Assembly (NCBI RefSeq): GCF_022513585.1 | Contig: NZ_JAKWBF010000004.1 | Coordinates: forward strand, 124,001-188,000 | DNA from: Gordonia gummivorans | GTDB taxonomy: Bacteria; Actinomycetota; Actinomycetes; Mycobacteriales; Mycobacteriaceae | Direction: 5' to 3' | DNA: 64,000 nt | Shown here: positions 33,505 to 43,142 of the stretch, piece by piece | How positions within the stretch are numbered: position 1 is the stretch's first letter | Layout: each line of letters begins with the position of its first letter | Position numbers and translations under genes: made by a program | Notes under the pieces: model-generated | Database searches by the model: none | What the model was told of the DNA's origin: nothing | Seen by the model: the letters and a program-made list of their open reading frames with translations, nothing else

Positions 33505-34376
33505 GTGCGGCTCCGTTGGTTCAGGGGGTCGTGATACACGGAGTTCTCTTTCAGTCGCGTGACCGCCTTGGCGGCCTTGCGCTTGCCGTGGCGACGTCGG
33601 GAGGGGCCAGGCCAGCACGCTTGCTTCCACCGTACTGTCCGGACGGCTCTTCGGAAGCGAACATCGTGTGCGGGGGTCCACTCGATGCCGTAGATCGATC
33701 GAAGTTGTGCGCCGGCCATGCCCCAGGTGATCAGCTGGACGCGCGGTATCTGGCGCACATATCGCCAGGGTAGGGAGTAAGTCGAGAAGACCTGCGTCGC
33801 GACATCGCCCGGGGTGGCCGTCTCCGGCGGGTCGGCCGGGTCCGACCGTGGACGATGCGCCGGGTAGTCGCCCTCCATGTAGGCGACGTAGGAGCGCAGG
33901 GCGGCGACGTCCACCGGCCAGTCGCCCACCTTCATCTGCAGCAGCGTGCCGACCGGGAGGAACTCTCGGTAGAGATGCTCGATGACGTCGTCGTCGAGCG
34001 GGGAGACGAACAACTGGTAGGTGTCGACGATGCTGACGAACCAGGTCGAGGCCACCCACAGCTGGTGGCCCGGATCGAACGCGGGGCGCCGACGACCATC
34101 CGGATGACCCGCGGGTACGCGGACATCGGCGTGGATGCGGTTGACCTCACGGACCAGCGGACGAAGCACCTCGTCGTCGCCCGAGGTGGCCAGACGCAAG
34201 TAGTTGATGGTGCCCGCCCAGCGTCGGGCCCCACGCATCCCGTAGACACCGCTTTCCACCTCGGTGGGAGCGATGTCGTCATGGGCGAGCTGCATGAGTG
34301 CTGCACGCGGCCACATCAAGTAGATGACCGGTTCGTTGAGCACCCGCTGCAGGTCGGGTCTCGACCTGGTTCGCAA
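33501..34376 (-). CDS. DUF2236 (MpaB/latex-clearing-like) protein 2 in the mce operon
   Basis: 291 aa. DUF2236 proteins include the haem oxygenase Lcp, which cleaves polyisoprene, and fungal MpaB. Conserved pieces: MQLAHDDIAPTEVESGVYGM, the central VREVNRIHADVRV (conserved His), and DPGHQLWVASTWFVSIVDTY. The C-terminus is very basic (SRRRHGKRKAAKAVTRLKEN). It lies 18 bases downstream of a second DUF2236 gene and overlaps the GntR gene. Probably a haem-dependent oxygenase acting on the lipid imported by the Mce system; substrate unknown. Confidence 0.8.
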   Translation of the reverse strand: MRTRSRPDLQRVLNEPVIYLMWPRAALMQLAHDDIAPTEVESGVYGMRGARRWAGTINYLRLATSGDDEVLRPLVREVNRIHADVRVPAGHPDGRRRPAFDPGHQLWVASTWFVSIVDTYQLFVSPLDDDVIEHLYREFLPVGTLLQMKVGDWPVDVAALRSYVAYMEGDYPAHRPRSDPADPPETATPGDVATQVFSTYSLPWRYVRQIPRVQLITWGMAGAQLRSIYGIEWTPAHDVRFRRAVRTVRWKQACWPGPSRRRHGKRKAAKAVTRLKENSVYHDPLNQRSRT

Positions 34377-34394
34377 TGTCAGTACTCCGGGTCC

Positions 34395-35309
34395 TCAGAC
34401 CATCGCCCGGTCGTGCTTCATGCGGAAACGCAGGTCGCGCATCAGCATTCGGCTGCCACCGAAGCGGATCGACTTGGGCAGGAACTTGTTGACCACCGAC
34501 ACGAAGGTGAACAGGTGCTGGAACCGACGGCGGTCGTCCTCGGTCCATTCCAGACCGAGCTGGTCGCGGTAGATGGGCGGCAGGGTGCCGATGGTGAGGA
34601 AGCGCAGCAGGTTCACGAACGGCAGCCGGATCATCGGGTTGATCATCCGCAGGTCGACCAGGTCGTTGAGGAAGTCGCAGGTGGTGTCGTCGATGACGAT
34701 GCGCTGGCAGGCCACGTTCCAGTAATGGTCGAATTCCTTGCGGCTGGCCGGCCACATGTCGTCGGGGACCTGCAGCGTGGTGCCCAGGGTCTTCGACGAC
34801 TGGTAGAACTCCTCGGCTTCTTCCTCGTTCATGACGCCGTGCAGCAGCTGGTGGGTGTCTTCGATGCCGACGAACAGGCAGGCGGCCACCCACATCTGGA
34901 GTTCGCGGTTGAAGGCGTTGTACTTGACCGGGCTGTTGGCGTCGGACTTGACGTGCCGGTGGGCGGAGTTGACGGCCTCGCGGAACGCGGCCTTCTCCTC
35001 GTCGGTGCCGAGGATCGCCACGGCCAGGTACTGGCCGGTGGTGCGGGCACGCTTCCAGGGATGTTTGACCAGCGACCCGGATTCCACCTTGGACTCCATG
35101 ACGCCGTAGGCGACCTCGGGCCAGCCGAGTTGCATGACGACGTTGGCGGCGCCGCCGGCGAAGGACCAGAAGTCGATGGCCTCCTGGATGCGCGCCGGCT
35201 TACGCAGACTGGTGGAACGACGTTTGCGGGTGTCGATCTCGATCCGGGTTTTGGCGGTGGTCAACTCGGGGACGGTCTCGGTGAGAACGGGCAGGTAACT
35301 AGCGGCCAT
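34395..35309 (-). CDS. DUF2236 (MpaB/latex-clearing-like) protein 1 in the mce operon
   Basis: 304 aa, a diverged relative of the next gene. It shares the order VVMQLGWPEVAYGVMESKVE ... FREAVNSAHRHVKSDANSPV (conserved His), then ELQMWVAACLFVGIEDTHQL. It follows the Mce-associated gene after 53 bases. Two tandem, non-identical copies suggest a heteromer or two successive oxidations. No signal peptide; likely cytoplasmic, acting just inside the Mce transporter. Confidence 0.82.
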   Translation of the reverse strand: MAASYLPVLTETVPELTTAKTRIEIDTRKRRSTSLRKPARIQEAIDFWSFAGGAANVVMQLGWPEVAYGVMESKVESGSLVKHPWKRARTTGQYLAVAILGTDEEKAAFREAVNSAHRHVKSDANSPVKYNAFNRELQMWVAACLFVGIEDTHQLLHGVMNEEEAEEFYQSSKTLGTTLQVPDDMWPASRKEFDHYWNVACQRIVIDDTTCDFLNDLVDLRMINPMIRLPFVNLLRFLTIGTLPPIYRDQLGLEWTEDDRRRFQHLFTFVSVVNKFLPKSIRFGGSRMLMRDLRFRMKHDRAMV

Positions 35310-35362
35310 CGTCGTTCCTTTCTGTGTTCTGCGGTGGGTGGTGACGCACTATTCGGTTGTGA

Positions 35363-36091
35363 TCACTTCGTCTGGATGTCGTCGACCAGCCAGTGGCCGT
35401 TGGAGTTCTTGAGCTTGACCACCATGCGGTAGGCCTGGGTCTTGCCGGTCGGTGCGACCACGTTGCGGGCCTGCTGGTCGACGAACAGCATCACGGTGGC
35501 GTCGGTTGCGCTGACCTGCTCGGCCGCTGCGTGACTGACGGTTGCGGTGGCCTCGCCCTTGCCGTCGGTGACGATCTGGGTGAGGTCGGTGACCATCTGG
35601 CTGTACTTGGCGGCGAACTCGGGGGTCGACATCGCCGCGATCGCCGCACGGTTCTTGTTCAGGTCGCGATAGTCGAAGCTGGACAGCTTGATCGCGTAAT
35701 CCTTGGCGGTGTCGATGGCCTCGGCGGTGCTCGGCGCGGCCGCGCTCGAGGCGTCGTCGTCGGAGAGGAACTGATAGGCGAAGAAGCCGACCACGCCGAT
35801 CAGGATGACGAACAGCAGGCTGACTGCACTGATGATCAGCGCGCGGGGCCGGCCTCGCTCGGGCGCAACGTCGCTCGAAGTGTCGGTGTCGGTGTCGGTG
35901 TCGGTGTTGTGGCCCACGGTCTTCGAGTCTCGTGTGGCGCTCGGCCGTTTGGCCTGCTTGCGCCGCGCGACCGGGGCCGTGCGTGCGGCAGCGCTCTTCT
36001 TGCCGCGGGGCGTGTCGGTCTCGCCGGTTGCCCCGGTGTCGTTCTTCTCAGTGTCCTTCTTCTCGGTGAGAGAGGTTGTATCAGTTGCCAC
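35363..36091 (-). CDS. Mce-associated membrane protein
   Basis: 242 aa. Residues 1-82 are hydrophilic, Lys/Thr/Asp-rich and include TDTDTDTD from a GTGTCG hexamer repeat; one membrane helix (ALIISAVSLLFVILIGVVGF, 84-108) is followed by a ~130 aa outer domain (IDTAKDYAIKLSSFDYRDLN ... GHWLVDDIQTK) typical of Mas/Mam proteins. These stabilise or assist Mce complexes. Its ATG lies inside the last codons of mceF (11-base overlap). Confidence 0.9.
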   Translation of the reverse strand: MATDTTSLTEKKDTEKNDTGATGETDTPRGKKSAAARTAPVARRKQAKRPSATRDSKTVGHNTDTDTDTDTSSDVAPERGRPRALIISAVSLLFVILIGVVGFFAYQFLSDDDASSAAAPSTAEAIDTAKDYAIKLSSFDYRDLNKNRAAIAAMSTPEFAAKYSQMVTDLTQIVTDGKGEATATVSHAAAEQVSATDATVMLFVDQQARNVVAPTGKTQAYRMVVKLKNSNGHWLVDDIQTK

Positions 36092-37349
36092 TTCGTGCCC
36101 TTTCTAGAAGCTCTTGCCACCACTGGAGAAGTTCGACGCCGTTCGGGATGAGAAGCGGGTCGGCGACTGCGGGCGGCCCGGAAACCCCGCCCGGGGTGGT
36201 CATGTTGGTCGTTCCGAGTCCATTGGGTCGCGGAGCGTTTACCGCCCCGCGCTGTCCGTAGCCGTTTCCGGGCGGGCAGTAGCGGGTGAGATTGGGTGCG
36301 GTGACGGTGAGATCGCCGATCGCGCTGCGCGGTACGTCGTAGAACATGCACACCGGCCCCTGCGTGCCGATGAGGGCGAAGTCGGCGCGGTTGCCCTTGA
36401 CGATCGATCGCAGGTCGAGCAGCCCCTGCGGAATCGTGTTCAAACCGGTTGTGAGCGCGGCATTTCGGTCGCTGATGATCGGCTCGACGACGGCCAGGTT
36501 GGCGAGCACACCGCCGAAGGTTCCGCGGTAACGATCGAAGAGAGTGCGGGTGCGCGCCAGGCTCTTCGGTCCGTGGTCGAGCAGGTAGACAAAGGTCGGC
36601 TGGTTGGCGTCGAGTTGGTCGGTGAAGTTCGCCACCGACCGCATGCCCGACTCGAAGGCCGCCGTGTTGTTGCTCATCGCGCCGAGCACGCTCAGCAGGT
36701 CGTCGAAGAGACCACGCAGGATCGGCGCATTGCGGTTGACGAGACTGGCGAGCGCGCTGCCGTTGCTGACGAGCTTGGCCAGCGCCTGATCGTTGTGATT
36801 GAAGGCGGCATAGAACTCGTTGCCGAAGGTGCTCAGATGGCCGGTCCCGATGCTGCGCAACACCGATGCGGCCTCGGTGATGATGGCGTCCATCTGCTTG
36901 GGCTGCAATTGCTGTGGGGCCTTGATGCTGTCACCGGATTTGAGGAACGGCGGCTCCTGGTCGGGCGTGATGATGTCGACGCTCTGGATGCCGGCCATCG
37001 AGGCCATGGTGACCTGCATGACGGAGTCGACCGGGATGAGGGTGTCGCCCCGGACGGTGAGTTCGATGTCGGCACTGTCGCCGGTGTCACTGAGGGACAC
37101 CGATTTGACGGTGCCGATGTCGACGCCGCGAAGCGTGACCCCGGTGCCCGGGGTGAGGCCGAAGGCGTCGACCATGGTGGCGTGCAGCGTCATCTTGTCG
37201 CGCAGCCCCTCGGGCCCGGACACGAAGGTGATGCCGTAGGGGATCACCACGGCGGACAACACCAGGAAGATGATGAACTGCAGGGTTCCGGTGCGCGGCT
37301 TGGGCATCCGGTGGCGGCGTTTGGTTCCCGAGGGTGTGGTGTGAGTCAT
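36081..37349 (-). CDS. mceF: Mce family substrate-binding protein F
   Basis: 422 aa. N-terminal anchor (TGTLQFIIFLVLSAVVIPYG, from 20), then the MlaD/MCE domain (VDAFGLTPGTGVTLRGVDIG TVKSV, roughly 60-140) and a long helical region that forms the shuttle tunnel. The C-terminus is Pro/Gly-rich. Sixth of six Mce proteins: overlaps mceE by four bases and the Mas gene by 11. Together A-F carry lipid from the outer mycomembrane to the YrbE permeases. Confidence 0.95.
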   Translation of the reverse strand: MTHTTPSGTKRRHRMPKPRTGTLQFIIFLVLSAVVIPYGITFVSGPEGLRDKMTLHATMVDAFGLTPGTGVTLRGVDIGTVKSVSLSDTGDSADIELTVRGDTLIPVDSVMQVTMASMAGIQSVDIITPDQEPPFLKSGDSIKAPQQLQPKQMDAIITEAASVLRSIGTGHLSTFGNEFYAAFNHNDQALAKLVSNGSALASLVNRNAPILRGLFDDLLSVLGAMSNNTAAFESGMRSVANFTDQLDANQPTFVYLLDHGPKSLARTRTLFDRYRGTFGGVLANLAVVEPIISDRNAALTTGLNTIPQGLLDLRSIVKGNRADFALIGTQGPVCMFYDVPRSAIGDLTVTAPNLTRYCPPGNGYGQRGAVNAPRPNGLGTTNMTTPGGVSGPPAVADPLLIPNGVELLQWWQELLERARSGN

Positions 37350-38488
37350 CGCGGGGCTCCTGGCCGGGTCGTCGTCGGGCGGGCCGGACTCGGTTGCGGT
37401 GTGGCGGGGCGATTGGCGCGAGCCTGCTTCTGAGGCCGCCCGAGGCCACCGGTGAGGGCGTCCTCGAGCTGCTTGGGTGTCGGCAGCGGCTGGCCGCTGA
37501 GCAGCAGCCCGCCGGTGAGGATCTTGTCGATGCCGCCGGGGATGTCGAGTGCACCGTCGAAGACGAGGTAGTCGCCGCGGATGGCCCGATTGAAGTTGCG
37601 CATGAACGAATTCATGTTGTTCAGCGTGGTGCCGACCGTCCCGTTGAACGCGGCCAACGACTGCACCAGGATGTTCGCGTTGGCGACCATCGTGTTCAGC
37701 GACGCCTGACGTCCCTTGACGACGGCGTCGAGATTGACGGCTAGCGTGGTGGTGTTTCGCATCAGCGATGCGACCTGATCACGCTGTGCGGCAAGGACTC
37801 CAACGGCGGTCGGCGCCTGCTGCAGGAAGTCGTCGACGACGGTTCGCTGGCTGACCAGCAGGTTGCTGACCTCGGTTGCAGCGGCGATCGCCGCGTTGAA
37901 GTCGTTGGTGTACACCGACGATCGGGACAGCAGCCGGTTGAGTGTGTCGATGAGATCGCCGACCTTGTCCGACCGGTTCTCGAACGCCGTGTTGAGGCTG
38001 TTCATCACCGACTGCAACTGGCTGACACCGCTGCCGCCCAGGATGTTTCCGAGTGCGGCCAGGGTGCTCTCGATCTGTGGGCCGACCGACGTCTGGGCGA
38101 GCGGCAGGTGTGAGCCGTCGCTGAGTTCGCCCTCGGGATCCTTGGGTGCGCTCAGCCGGATGAACGGAGTGCCCAGGGCCGACGGCAATTCGACGGTCGC
38201 ATTGGTGTTGGCGGGCAGCGTGGTGCCGTCCTCGAGCGTCATCGTGATCTCGGCGTGGTTGCCGTAGAGGCCGATGTCGGTGACCCGTCCGACGATCTGC
38301 TGACCGTGGCGCACGTCGGCGCCCGACACCACTCCGTCGGCGGTGATCAGTTCGGCGGTCACGTCGAAGGAGTCGCCGCTGCCGGCACCCAACGGGAGAT
38401 CCTGCAGTCCCGCCGAGCAGGCGGACAGCGGGATCGTCACGGCCGCTGCGAGAGTCGCGACGCGCAGTGCGGTCTTACGCCCGGCCAT
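37346..38488 (-). CDS. mceE: Mce family lipoprotein E (LprK-like)
   Basis: 380 aa. Signal peptide with lipobox PLSAC (C24), so it is the lipid-anchored member that always occupies the fifth place in mce operons. MCE domain from about 40 (DVTAELITADGVVSGADVRH GQQIVGRVTDIG). The C-terminal tail is Pro/Arg/Thr-rich. The start (MAGRKTALRV) overlaps the mceD stop by one base (TGATG). Confidence 0.95.
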   Translation of the reverse strand: MAGRKTALRVATLAAAVTIPLSACSAGLQDLPLGAGSGDSFDVTAELITADGVVSGADVRHGQQIVGRVTDIGLYGNHAEITMTLEDGTTLPANTNATVELPSALGTPFIRLSAPKDPEGELSDGSHLPLAQTSVGPQIESTLAALGNILGGSGVSQLQSVMNSLNTAFENRSDKVGDLIDTLNRLLSRSSVYTNDFNAAIAAATEVSNLLVSQRTVVDDFLQQAPTAVGVLAAQRDQVASLMRNTTTLAVNLDAVVKGRQASLNTMVANANILVQSLAAFNGTVGTTLNNMNSFMRNFNRAIRGDYLVFDGALDIPGGIDKILTGGLLLSGQPLPTPKQLEDALTGGLGRPQKQARANRPATPQPSPARPTTTRPGAPR

Positions 38489-39690
38489 CAGTTCCCACCC
38501 CTCGGTGCTGGTGTCCCATTCCCTGGTGTCACTGCTGGGGGCCGGACGGGCAGCGCACCGCCGGTGATCGCCGAGACGATGCCCAGCGGATCGGACGAGC
38601 TGATCGGGAAGGCGATCGGGTTGGTGAGGCCTGCCCCGATGCAGATCGGCATCGGGAACTGATCGCACAGCGGCTTCAGCTTCTTGAACTGGGCCAGTGT
38701 GGTGGAGATGTTGAGGCGGATCCGACCACGACGGTCGGGGCCGATGGTGCTCGACAGGTTCTGCATCATCAGCGGTGCGAGATCCATGAACTCGGCGAGC
38801 CCGGCCTTGTTGGCGACCAGGGTGTTGCCGAGGTTCTCGAGGTTCTCGGCGACCACGCCCACGTCGTTGCCGTGTTGCATCACGAAGCCGTTGATCTGGT
38901 CGAAGACGATCCGCAGGTCGTTGATGGGTGTGGTGATGTCCTGGTTGGCGCCGGCCCACTGCGTGGACAGTCGGCTCATCGCCTCGACCAGGCCCGTCAG
39001 CGACACCTGCTTGGAGCGGAAGGTCTGCATGAGCTGATTGAGGCTCTCGATCAGATCCTGCAGATCCTCGGTGCGTGCGCCGAAGACGCCGGAGGCCGAC
39101 GCCAGGCCCGTCATCATGGTGCCGAACTGTTCGCCGCGTCCGTCCCACGACTTTGCGGTGGCGGCCAAGAGCGTGCCGATGCCGTTGGGGTCGTTGTTGT
39201 TTGCGCCGCCCGGTGCAGGGCCCATGATCTTGGTCAGCGTGCCGATGCTGTCGAGCAGCTGGTCGAAGCTGATGGGGGAGTGGGTGTGTTCCATCGGGAT
39301 GGTGCCGCCGTCGGGGAACTGCGGTCCGCCGGTGTAGGCCGGGCCGAGTTCGAGGTGGCGGTCGCTGATCACCGACGGATTCAGCACGTACGCCTGGACA
39401 TTGGCGGGCAACTTCACGTCGGCCGGCATGCTCAGGGTGACGTTGACGTGGTTGCCGGCCGGCTCGACGGTCTCGATGCGGCCGATGTGGACGCCGAGCA
39501 CCGTGACCTTGGAGCCTTCGTAAAGACCGTTGACGAAGGCGAATTCGGCATGCACGGTTCGGGTGTCGGCCTTGTCGACAAAGACGTACCAGAAGCCGGC
39601 GACGAGCGCGCCCACCAGCAGCAGTGCCATGAAGATCTTGTCGCCGTAGGTCTTACGCCGGCGTACTTCGCGAACTTGACGGAAGGTCAT
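38488..39690 (-). CDS. mceD: Mce family substrate-binding protein D
   Basis: 400 aa from ATG 39690 (MTFRQVREVRRRKTYGDKIF), which overlaps the mceC stop (TGATG); a frame 11 codons longer exists but would lie inside mceC. One N-terminal helix (FMALLLVGALVAGFWYVFVD), then the MCE domain (FAFVNGLYEGSKVTVLGVHI GRIETV) and a helical C-terminal half ending in a Pro-rich tail. Confidence 0.95.
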   Translation of the reverse strand: MTFRQVREVRRRKTYGDKIFMALLLVGALVAGFWYVFVDKADTRTVHAEFAFVNGLYEGSKVTVLGVHIGRIETVEPAGNHVNVTLSMPADVKLPANVQAYVLNPSVISDRHLELGPAYTGGPQFPDGGTIPMEHTHSPISFDQLLDSIGTLTKIMGPAPGGANNNDPNGIGTLLAATAKSWDGRGEQFGTMMTGLASASGVFGARTEDLQDLIESLNQLMQTFRSKQVSLTGLVEAMSRLSTQWAGANQDITTPINDLRIVFDQINGFVMQHGNDVGVVAENLENLGNTLVANKAGLAEFMDLAPLMMQNLSSTIGPDRRGRIRLNISTTLAQFKKLKPLCDQFPMPICIGAGLTNPIAFPISSSDPLGIVSAITGGALPVRPPAVTPGNGTPAPRGGN

Positions 39691-40733
39691 CAGCGGCACC
39701 CCTGCATCGCGCCGAGCAAACACAGCATGTTGTCCGGGATCACCGCGCTCGGCGACACCACGTCGGCCCAGTTGCCGTTGCCGGTGGCGTCGGTGATGGT
39801 CCGGATGGCCGGTGGCAACTGCTTCATGATGGCGTCGATGGTGGTGACGTTGGCGCTCAGCGTGCCGGTCACCGACTGGATATTCGTCACGAGTTGCCCC
39901 ATCGGGATCTTCGGGAAGGTGGCGGCCATCTGGGCGAGAATGGTCCGGAGGTTGTCGACAAGACGCGTCAGCACGATCCGGCGCACCGCGAGGGTCTGCA
40001 CGATCAGCTGGGTGCTCGAGAAGGCACTCGCCACCGAATCACTCTGCTGCGCAGTCACTGTCGCGAGCCGCTTGGAGATGGCGAGCAGCTGGTCGATCTG
40101 CGTGCCGGTCTGGGTGATGGCCGCGGTGGCACCGGCCGCACCGGCGATCGACTGATCGAGGGTGTCGCCGTTGGGCACGATCTGGTTCATGGTGGTGATC
40201 ATCGCGCGCACCGCGTCGGAGTCGATGTCGCGCGAGGTGTGCACCGCCGCGCTGGAGATGTCGTCGAGGTTGTACGGAACCGTGGTGCGCGACAACGGAA
40301 TCGTGTTGTCGGGACCCACCTTGCCGGAGCCGGCCGGGATGATCTCCAGGTAGCGCTTGCCGAGCACGGTCCGCAGTCGCACCGTGGCGCGGGTCTGGTT
40401 ACCGAGCGGCTGGCCGTTGTCGAGGCGGAAACCGACCCGCACCTTGTCGCCGGCCAGGTCGATCGACTCGATGCGGCCGGCCGGAACGCCGGCCACCAGA
40501 ACCGGATCGGCCGTGGTGAGCCCGGACGCGTTCTTGAGTTCGGCGGTGAACGGCGAGGTTTCGGCGTGGTACTTGAGCTGCGGGACGCCGAGGGCGATCA
40601 GCATGAGTGTCAGCAGGGTGATGATCCCGGCGGTACCCAGCACGGCCGCCGACGCACCCTGGGCACGCTTGTCGGACTTGAAGACGAACTCCAAGATTCC
40701 GACGAAGACGTCGATGAGTCTGACCAGAAACAC
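39690..40733 (-). CDS. mceC: Mce family substrate-binding protein C
   Basis: 347 aa. Starts MFLVRLIDVFVGILEFVFKS; membrane helix GTAGIITLLTLMLIALGVPQ near 33-52; MCE domain SGLTTADPVLVAGVPAGRIE ... TVLGKRYLEIIPAG. Ends CLLGAMQGCR with paired Cys. The 75-base gap to mceB upstream is the only notable gap within the mce genes; I see no promoter in it. Confidence 0.95.
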   Translation of the reverse strand: MFLVRLIDVFVGILEFVFKSDKRAQGASAAVLGTAGIITLLTLMLIALGVPQLKYHAETSPFTAELKNASGLTTADPVLVAGVPAGRIESIDLAGDKVRVGFRLDNGQPLGNQTRATVRLRTVLGKRYLEIIPAGSGKVGPDNTIPLSRTTVPYNLDDISSAAVHTSRDIDSDAVRAMITTMNQIVPNGDTLDQSIAGAAGATAAITQTGTQIDQLLAISKRLATVTAQQSDSVASAFSSTQLIVQTLAVRRIVLTRLVDNLRTILAQMAATFPKIPMGQLVTNIQSVTGTLSANVTTIDAIMKQLPPAIRTITDATGNGNWADVVSPSAVIPDNMLCLLGAMQGCR

Positions 40734-40808
40734 GGGCTGGGCTCCTACTTTCTTTCCGGCTGTCGGCTGATGGGCAAGTCGTTGGTGGTCACGGGTTGTC
40801 GCATTCGC

Positions 40809-41828
40809 TCACATGCAGACCGGCGAGTGCTGCGGACCGAAGATGTTGGCCTCCAGGTTGAACGCCTTGAGGGTGAAGTTGCAGAGGTAGAGCATCATGA
40901 AGCCGCCGTAGCGTCCGCTCTGGTTGATCTTCTGTGCGAGCACCGGGAACTGTTTGAGGAATGTCGTGAACTGCGGGGTGTGGGCGACCCAGGTCGAGGT
41001 GACACCTTCCAGGCCGGTGAGGGCCTGCTGGAAGTTGCCGCCGGCCGACGTCATCATCTGCGCCAGTGAGGACACCGCGCGGTCGCCACTGGTGAGCAGG
41101 GCCGCGAACTGTCCGCTGTCGCCGACCACCGCCGACGTCAACGAGCTCAGCCCGTTGAACAGCTGGGTGAGCTGCGGGTTGTGTGAGTCCATCGTGCCCA
41201 TCAGCTCGTTGAGGTTGGTGACGAGCTGCGCGAAGATCGCGCTGTTGGCCGACAGATTCGACCCCATGCTGCCGATTTGCTTGAGCAGCAACTGGACCGA
41301 ACCCTGGCGACCCTCGAAGGTGTCGACGAAGCCGCGGGCGAGCTCGTTGACCTGCTTGGGATCCAGCGCGGAGAACAGTGGCTGGAATCCGTTCATGAGA
41401 GCGGTCAGGTTCACCGGTGCCGACGTCGCGTCGACCGGGATGTCGGTGCCGTTGCGGCCCGGCTGTCCCGGACGCGCCTGGGACAGCGCGATGTAGCGGG
41501 CGCCGAGCATGTCGCCGTACCGGATGGACGCGTGCACCTGCTGGGGAAGCTTGACGTCTTGCTGGATGTCGACCTCGACGTCGGCGAGCGCGGTGCCATC
41601 GGGCTGCGGGCTGAACTCGATCTTCTTCACCCGTCCGATGCGCACGCCGGACATGGTCACCGGGTTGCCTTCCAGCAGGCCTTCGGCGTCGGTGAACTGG
41701 ATGTTGTAGGTCGTCGTGGGACCCGAAACCGGAACGCGCAGAGTGTTGCTGACGATCACGGCCGCGATGATGCCGATGATCACGAAGGACATCGACTTGA
41801 CGACGGTCACCCAGGACAGGCGGGTCAT
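40809..41828 (-). CDS. mceB: Mce family substrate-binding protein B
   Basis: 339 aa from ATG 41828 (MTRLSWVTVVKSMSFVIIGI), overlapping the mceA stop (ATGA). One N-terminal helix, then the MCE domain (FTDAEGLLEGNPVTMSGVRI GRVKKIEF ... GDMLGARYIALSQ) and a helical region; ends YLCNFTLKAFNLEANIFGPQ HSPVCM. Confidence 0.95.
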   Translation of the reverse strand: MTRLSWVTVVKSMSFVIIGIIAAVIVSNTLRVPVSGPTTTYNIQFTDAEGLLEGNPVTMSGVRIGRVKKIEFSPQPDGTALADVEVDIQQDVKLPQQVHASIRYGDMLGARYIALSQARPGQPGRNGTDIPVDATSAPVNLTALMNGFQPLFSALDPKQVNELARGFVDTFEGRQGSVQLLLKQIGSMGSNLSANSAIFAQLVTNLNELMGTMDSHNPQLTQLFNGLSSLTSAVVGDSGQFAALLTSGDRAVSSLAQMMTSAGGNFQQALTGLEGVTSTWVAHTPQFTTFLKQFPVLAQKINQSGRYGGFMMLYLCNFTLKAFNLEANIFGPQHSPVCM

Positions 41829-43141
41829 CGCACCCTCACCTCGTTTCCGCGGAGCATCGGGCCGAGCATCAATGTGGTCGCCGGGTTCGGGGTCGCCGCC
41901 ACCGGTCCGCCGCGCAGCTGGGTCTCGAGCCCGGCCAAGGTGGGCGCTTCGGCAGCACCGTCGATGACGGCGGGTCCGGTGAAGCCGGACGGTGTGTAGC
42001 CCGGCCGCGCGGTCTGCCGAGGCGACAGCAACGGTGGGTTGGGGGCGCCGGGCGCGCGCACCGGACCGGTACCGAGGCCATTGCCGGCGCCGAAGCACTG
42101 CTGGCCGCGCAGGTTCACATACGTCGGGCAGTTGGCGGCCGTGTACGGCATCGGTTGCGAGAACGTCGGTACCGCAGTGATGTTGAACCGTCCGCTGGAG
42201 AACAGGATGGTGCCGGCGGCACCGAACTTGGCGGCCTCGGTGACGGTGTCGGTGATGCCCGACGGGTTCTGCGCGACGGTCGACAGGATGACGTTCGTCG
42301 AACTCAGCACCGTGATGAGGTTCTTGCGCTGCTGCGCGATGAACGGGGCGACGCTCCCGACGAAGCCGGAGGCCGAGGCGAGGAAGGCGCCGAGGTTCTC
42401 CTGGTGTTCCACGATCCCACGGGAGATCGAGGTGGTCGACTGCAGGGTCCGGGTGATCGATGGTGTTGCGCGACGCAGGCTTTCGACGACGGCACGGAAC
42501 CGCGGCGTCGAGTCGATGAATCGGTTGATGGTCGATTCGAGTTCACGCGACGCCTGCCACCAGTCGTCGATCATGATCCCGAGATCTCCACCGCTGGTAC
42601 CGATTGCCTGCGAGACCGCGGCAAGCGCGATGTTCATCTTCTCCGGCTGCACTTCGGCGAGGACGCTGGAGAGCTTGCTGAAGATGTCGTACAGGTTGAT
42701 CGCGTCGGGTCCGGCGTCGATCTTGATCTCGTCACCGTCGCTGAGCGACTCGGTGGACCCGGCCGGGGCCTGCGAGTTGTCGACGAGCTGAACATAGATG
42801 TCGCCGAAGAACGTTCGTGGAAGCACCCGCATGACGACGGTGCTCGGGATCTTCGACAGTTCGTCTTCTTTGATGGCGAGACTGACCTGCGACGACGTTG
42901 TGCCGGCGTCGATCGAGCTGATCTCGCCGACCTTGACGCCGTGGTAGCGCACGGGTGCGCCGGTGGTGATGAGACCGGCCTCGACCGGCACCTCGGCGTG
43001 GATCTCGGGTTCGGTCTCGAGAACGCCGGTGCTTCGGGCCACCATCCAGATGGCGAAAGTGCCCACGAGGACGGTCGCGATGAGGGCACGCAGGATGTAG
43101 GACGTGCGGGACACGGGATTTCCGGGCAGCATGACCGACAT
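41825..43141 (-). CDS. mceA: Mce family substrate-binding protein A
   Basis: 438 aa from ATG 43141 (MSVMLPGNPVSRTSYILRAL), one base after the yrbEB stop. Helix ILRALIATVLVGTFAIWMVA, MCE domain (VEAGLITTGAPVRYHGVKVG EISSI; VVMRVLPRTFFGDIYVQLVD), long helices, and a Pro/Gly-rich C-terminal tail. MceA is the first substrate-binding subunit. Confidence 0.95.
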   Translation of the reverse strand: MSVMLPGNPVSRTSYILRALIATVLVGTFAIWMVARSTGVLETEPEIHAEVPVEAGLITTGAPVRYHGVKVGEISSIDAGTTSSQVSLAIKEDELSKIPSTVVMRVLPRTFFGDIYVQLVDNSQAPAGSTESLSDGDEIKIDAGPDAINLYDIFSKLSSVLAEVQPEKMNIALAAVSQAIGTSGGDLGIMIDDWWQASRELESTINRFIDSTPRFRAVVESLRRATPSITRTLQSTTSISRGIVEHQENLGAFLASASGFVGSVAPFIAQQRKNLITVLSSTNVILSTVAQNPSGITDTVTEAAKFGAAGTILFSSGRFNITAVPTFSQPMPYTAANCPTYVNLRGQQCFGAGNGLGTGPVRAPGAPNPPLLSPRQTARPGYTPSGFTGPAVIDGAAEAPTLAGLETQLRGGPVAATPNPATTLMLGPMLRGNEVRVR

Positions 43142-43142
43142 T

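Noticed and set aside
35883-35906. GTGTCG hexamer repeat coding TDTDTDTD in the Mce-associated protein
   Set aside because: Short in-frame microsatellite in a disordered tail; no sign of phase variation because units keep the frame.
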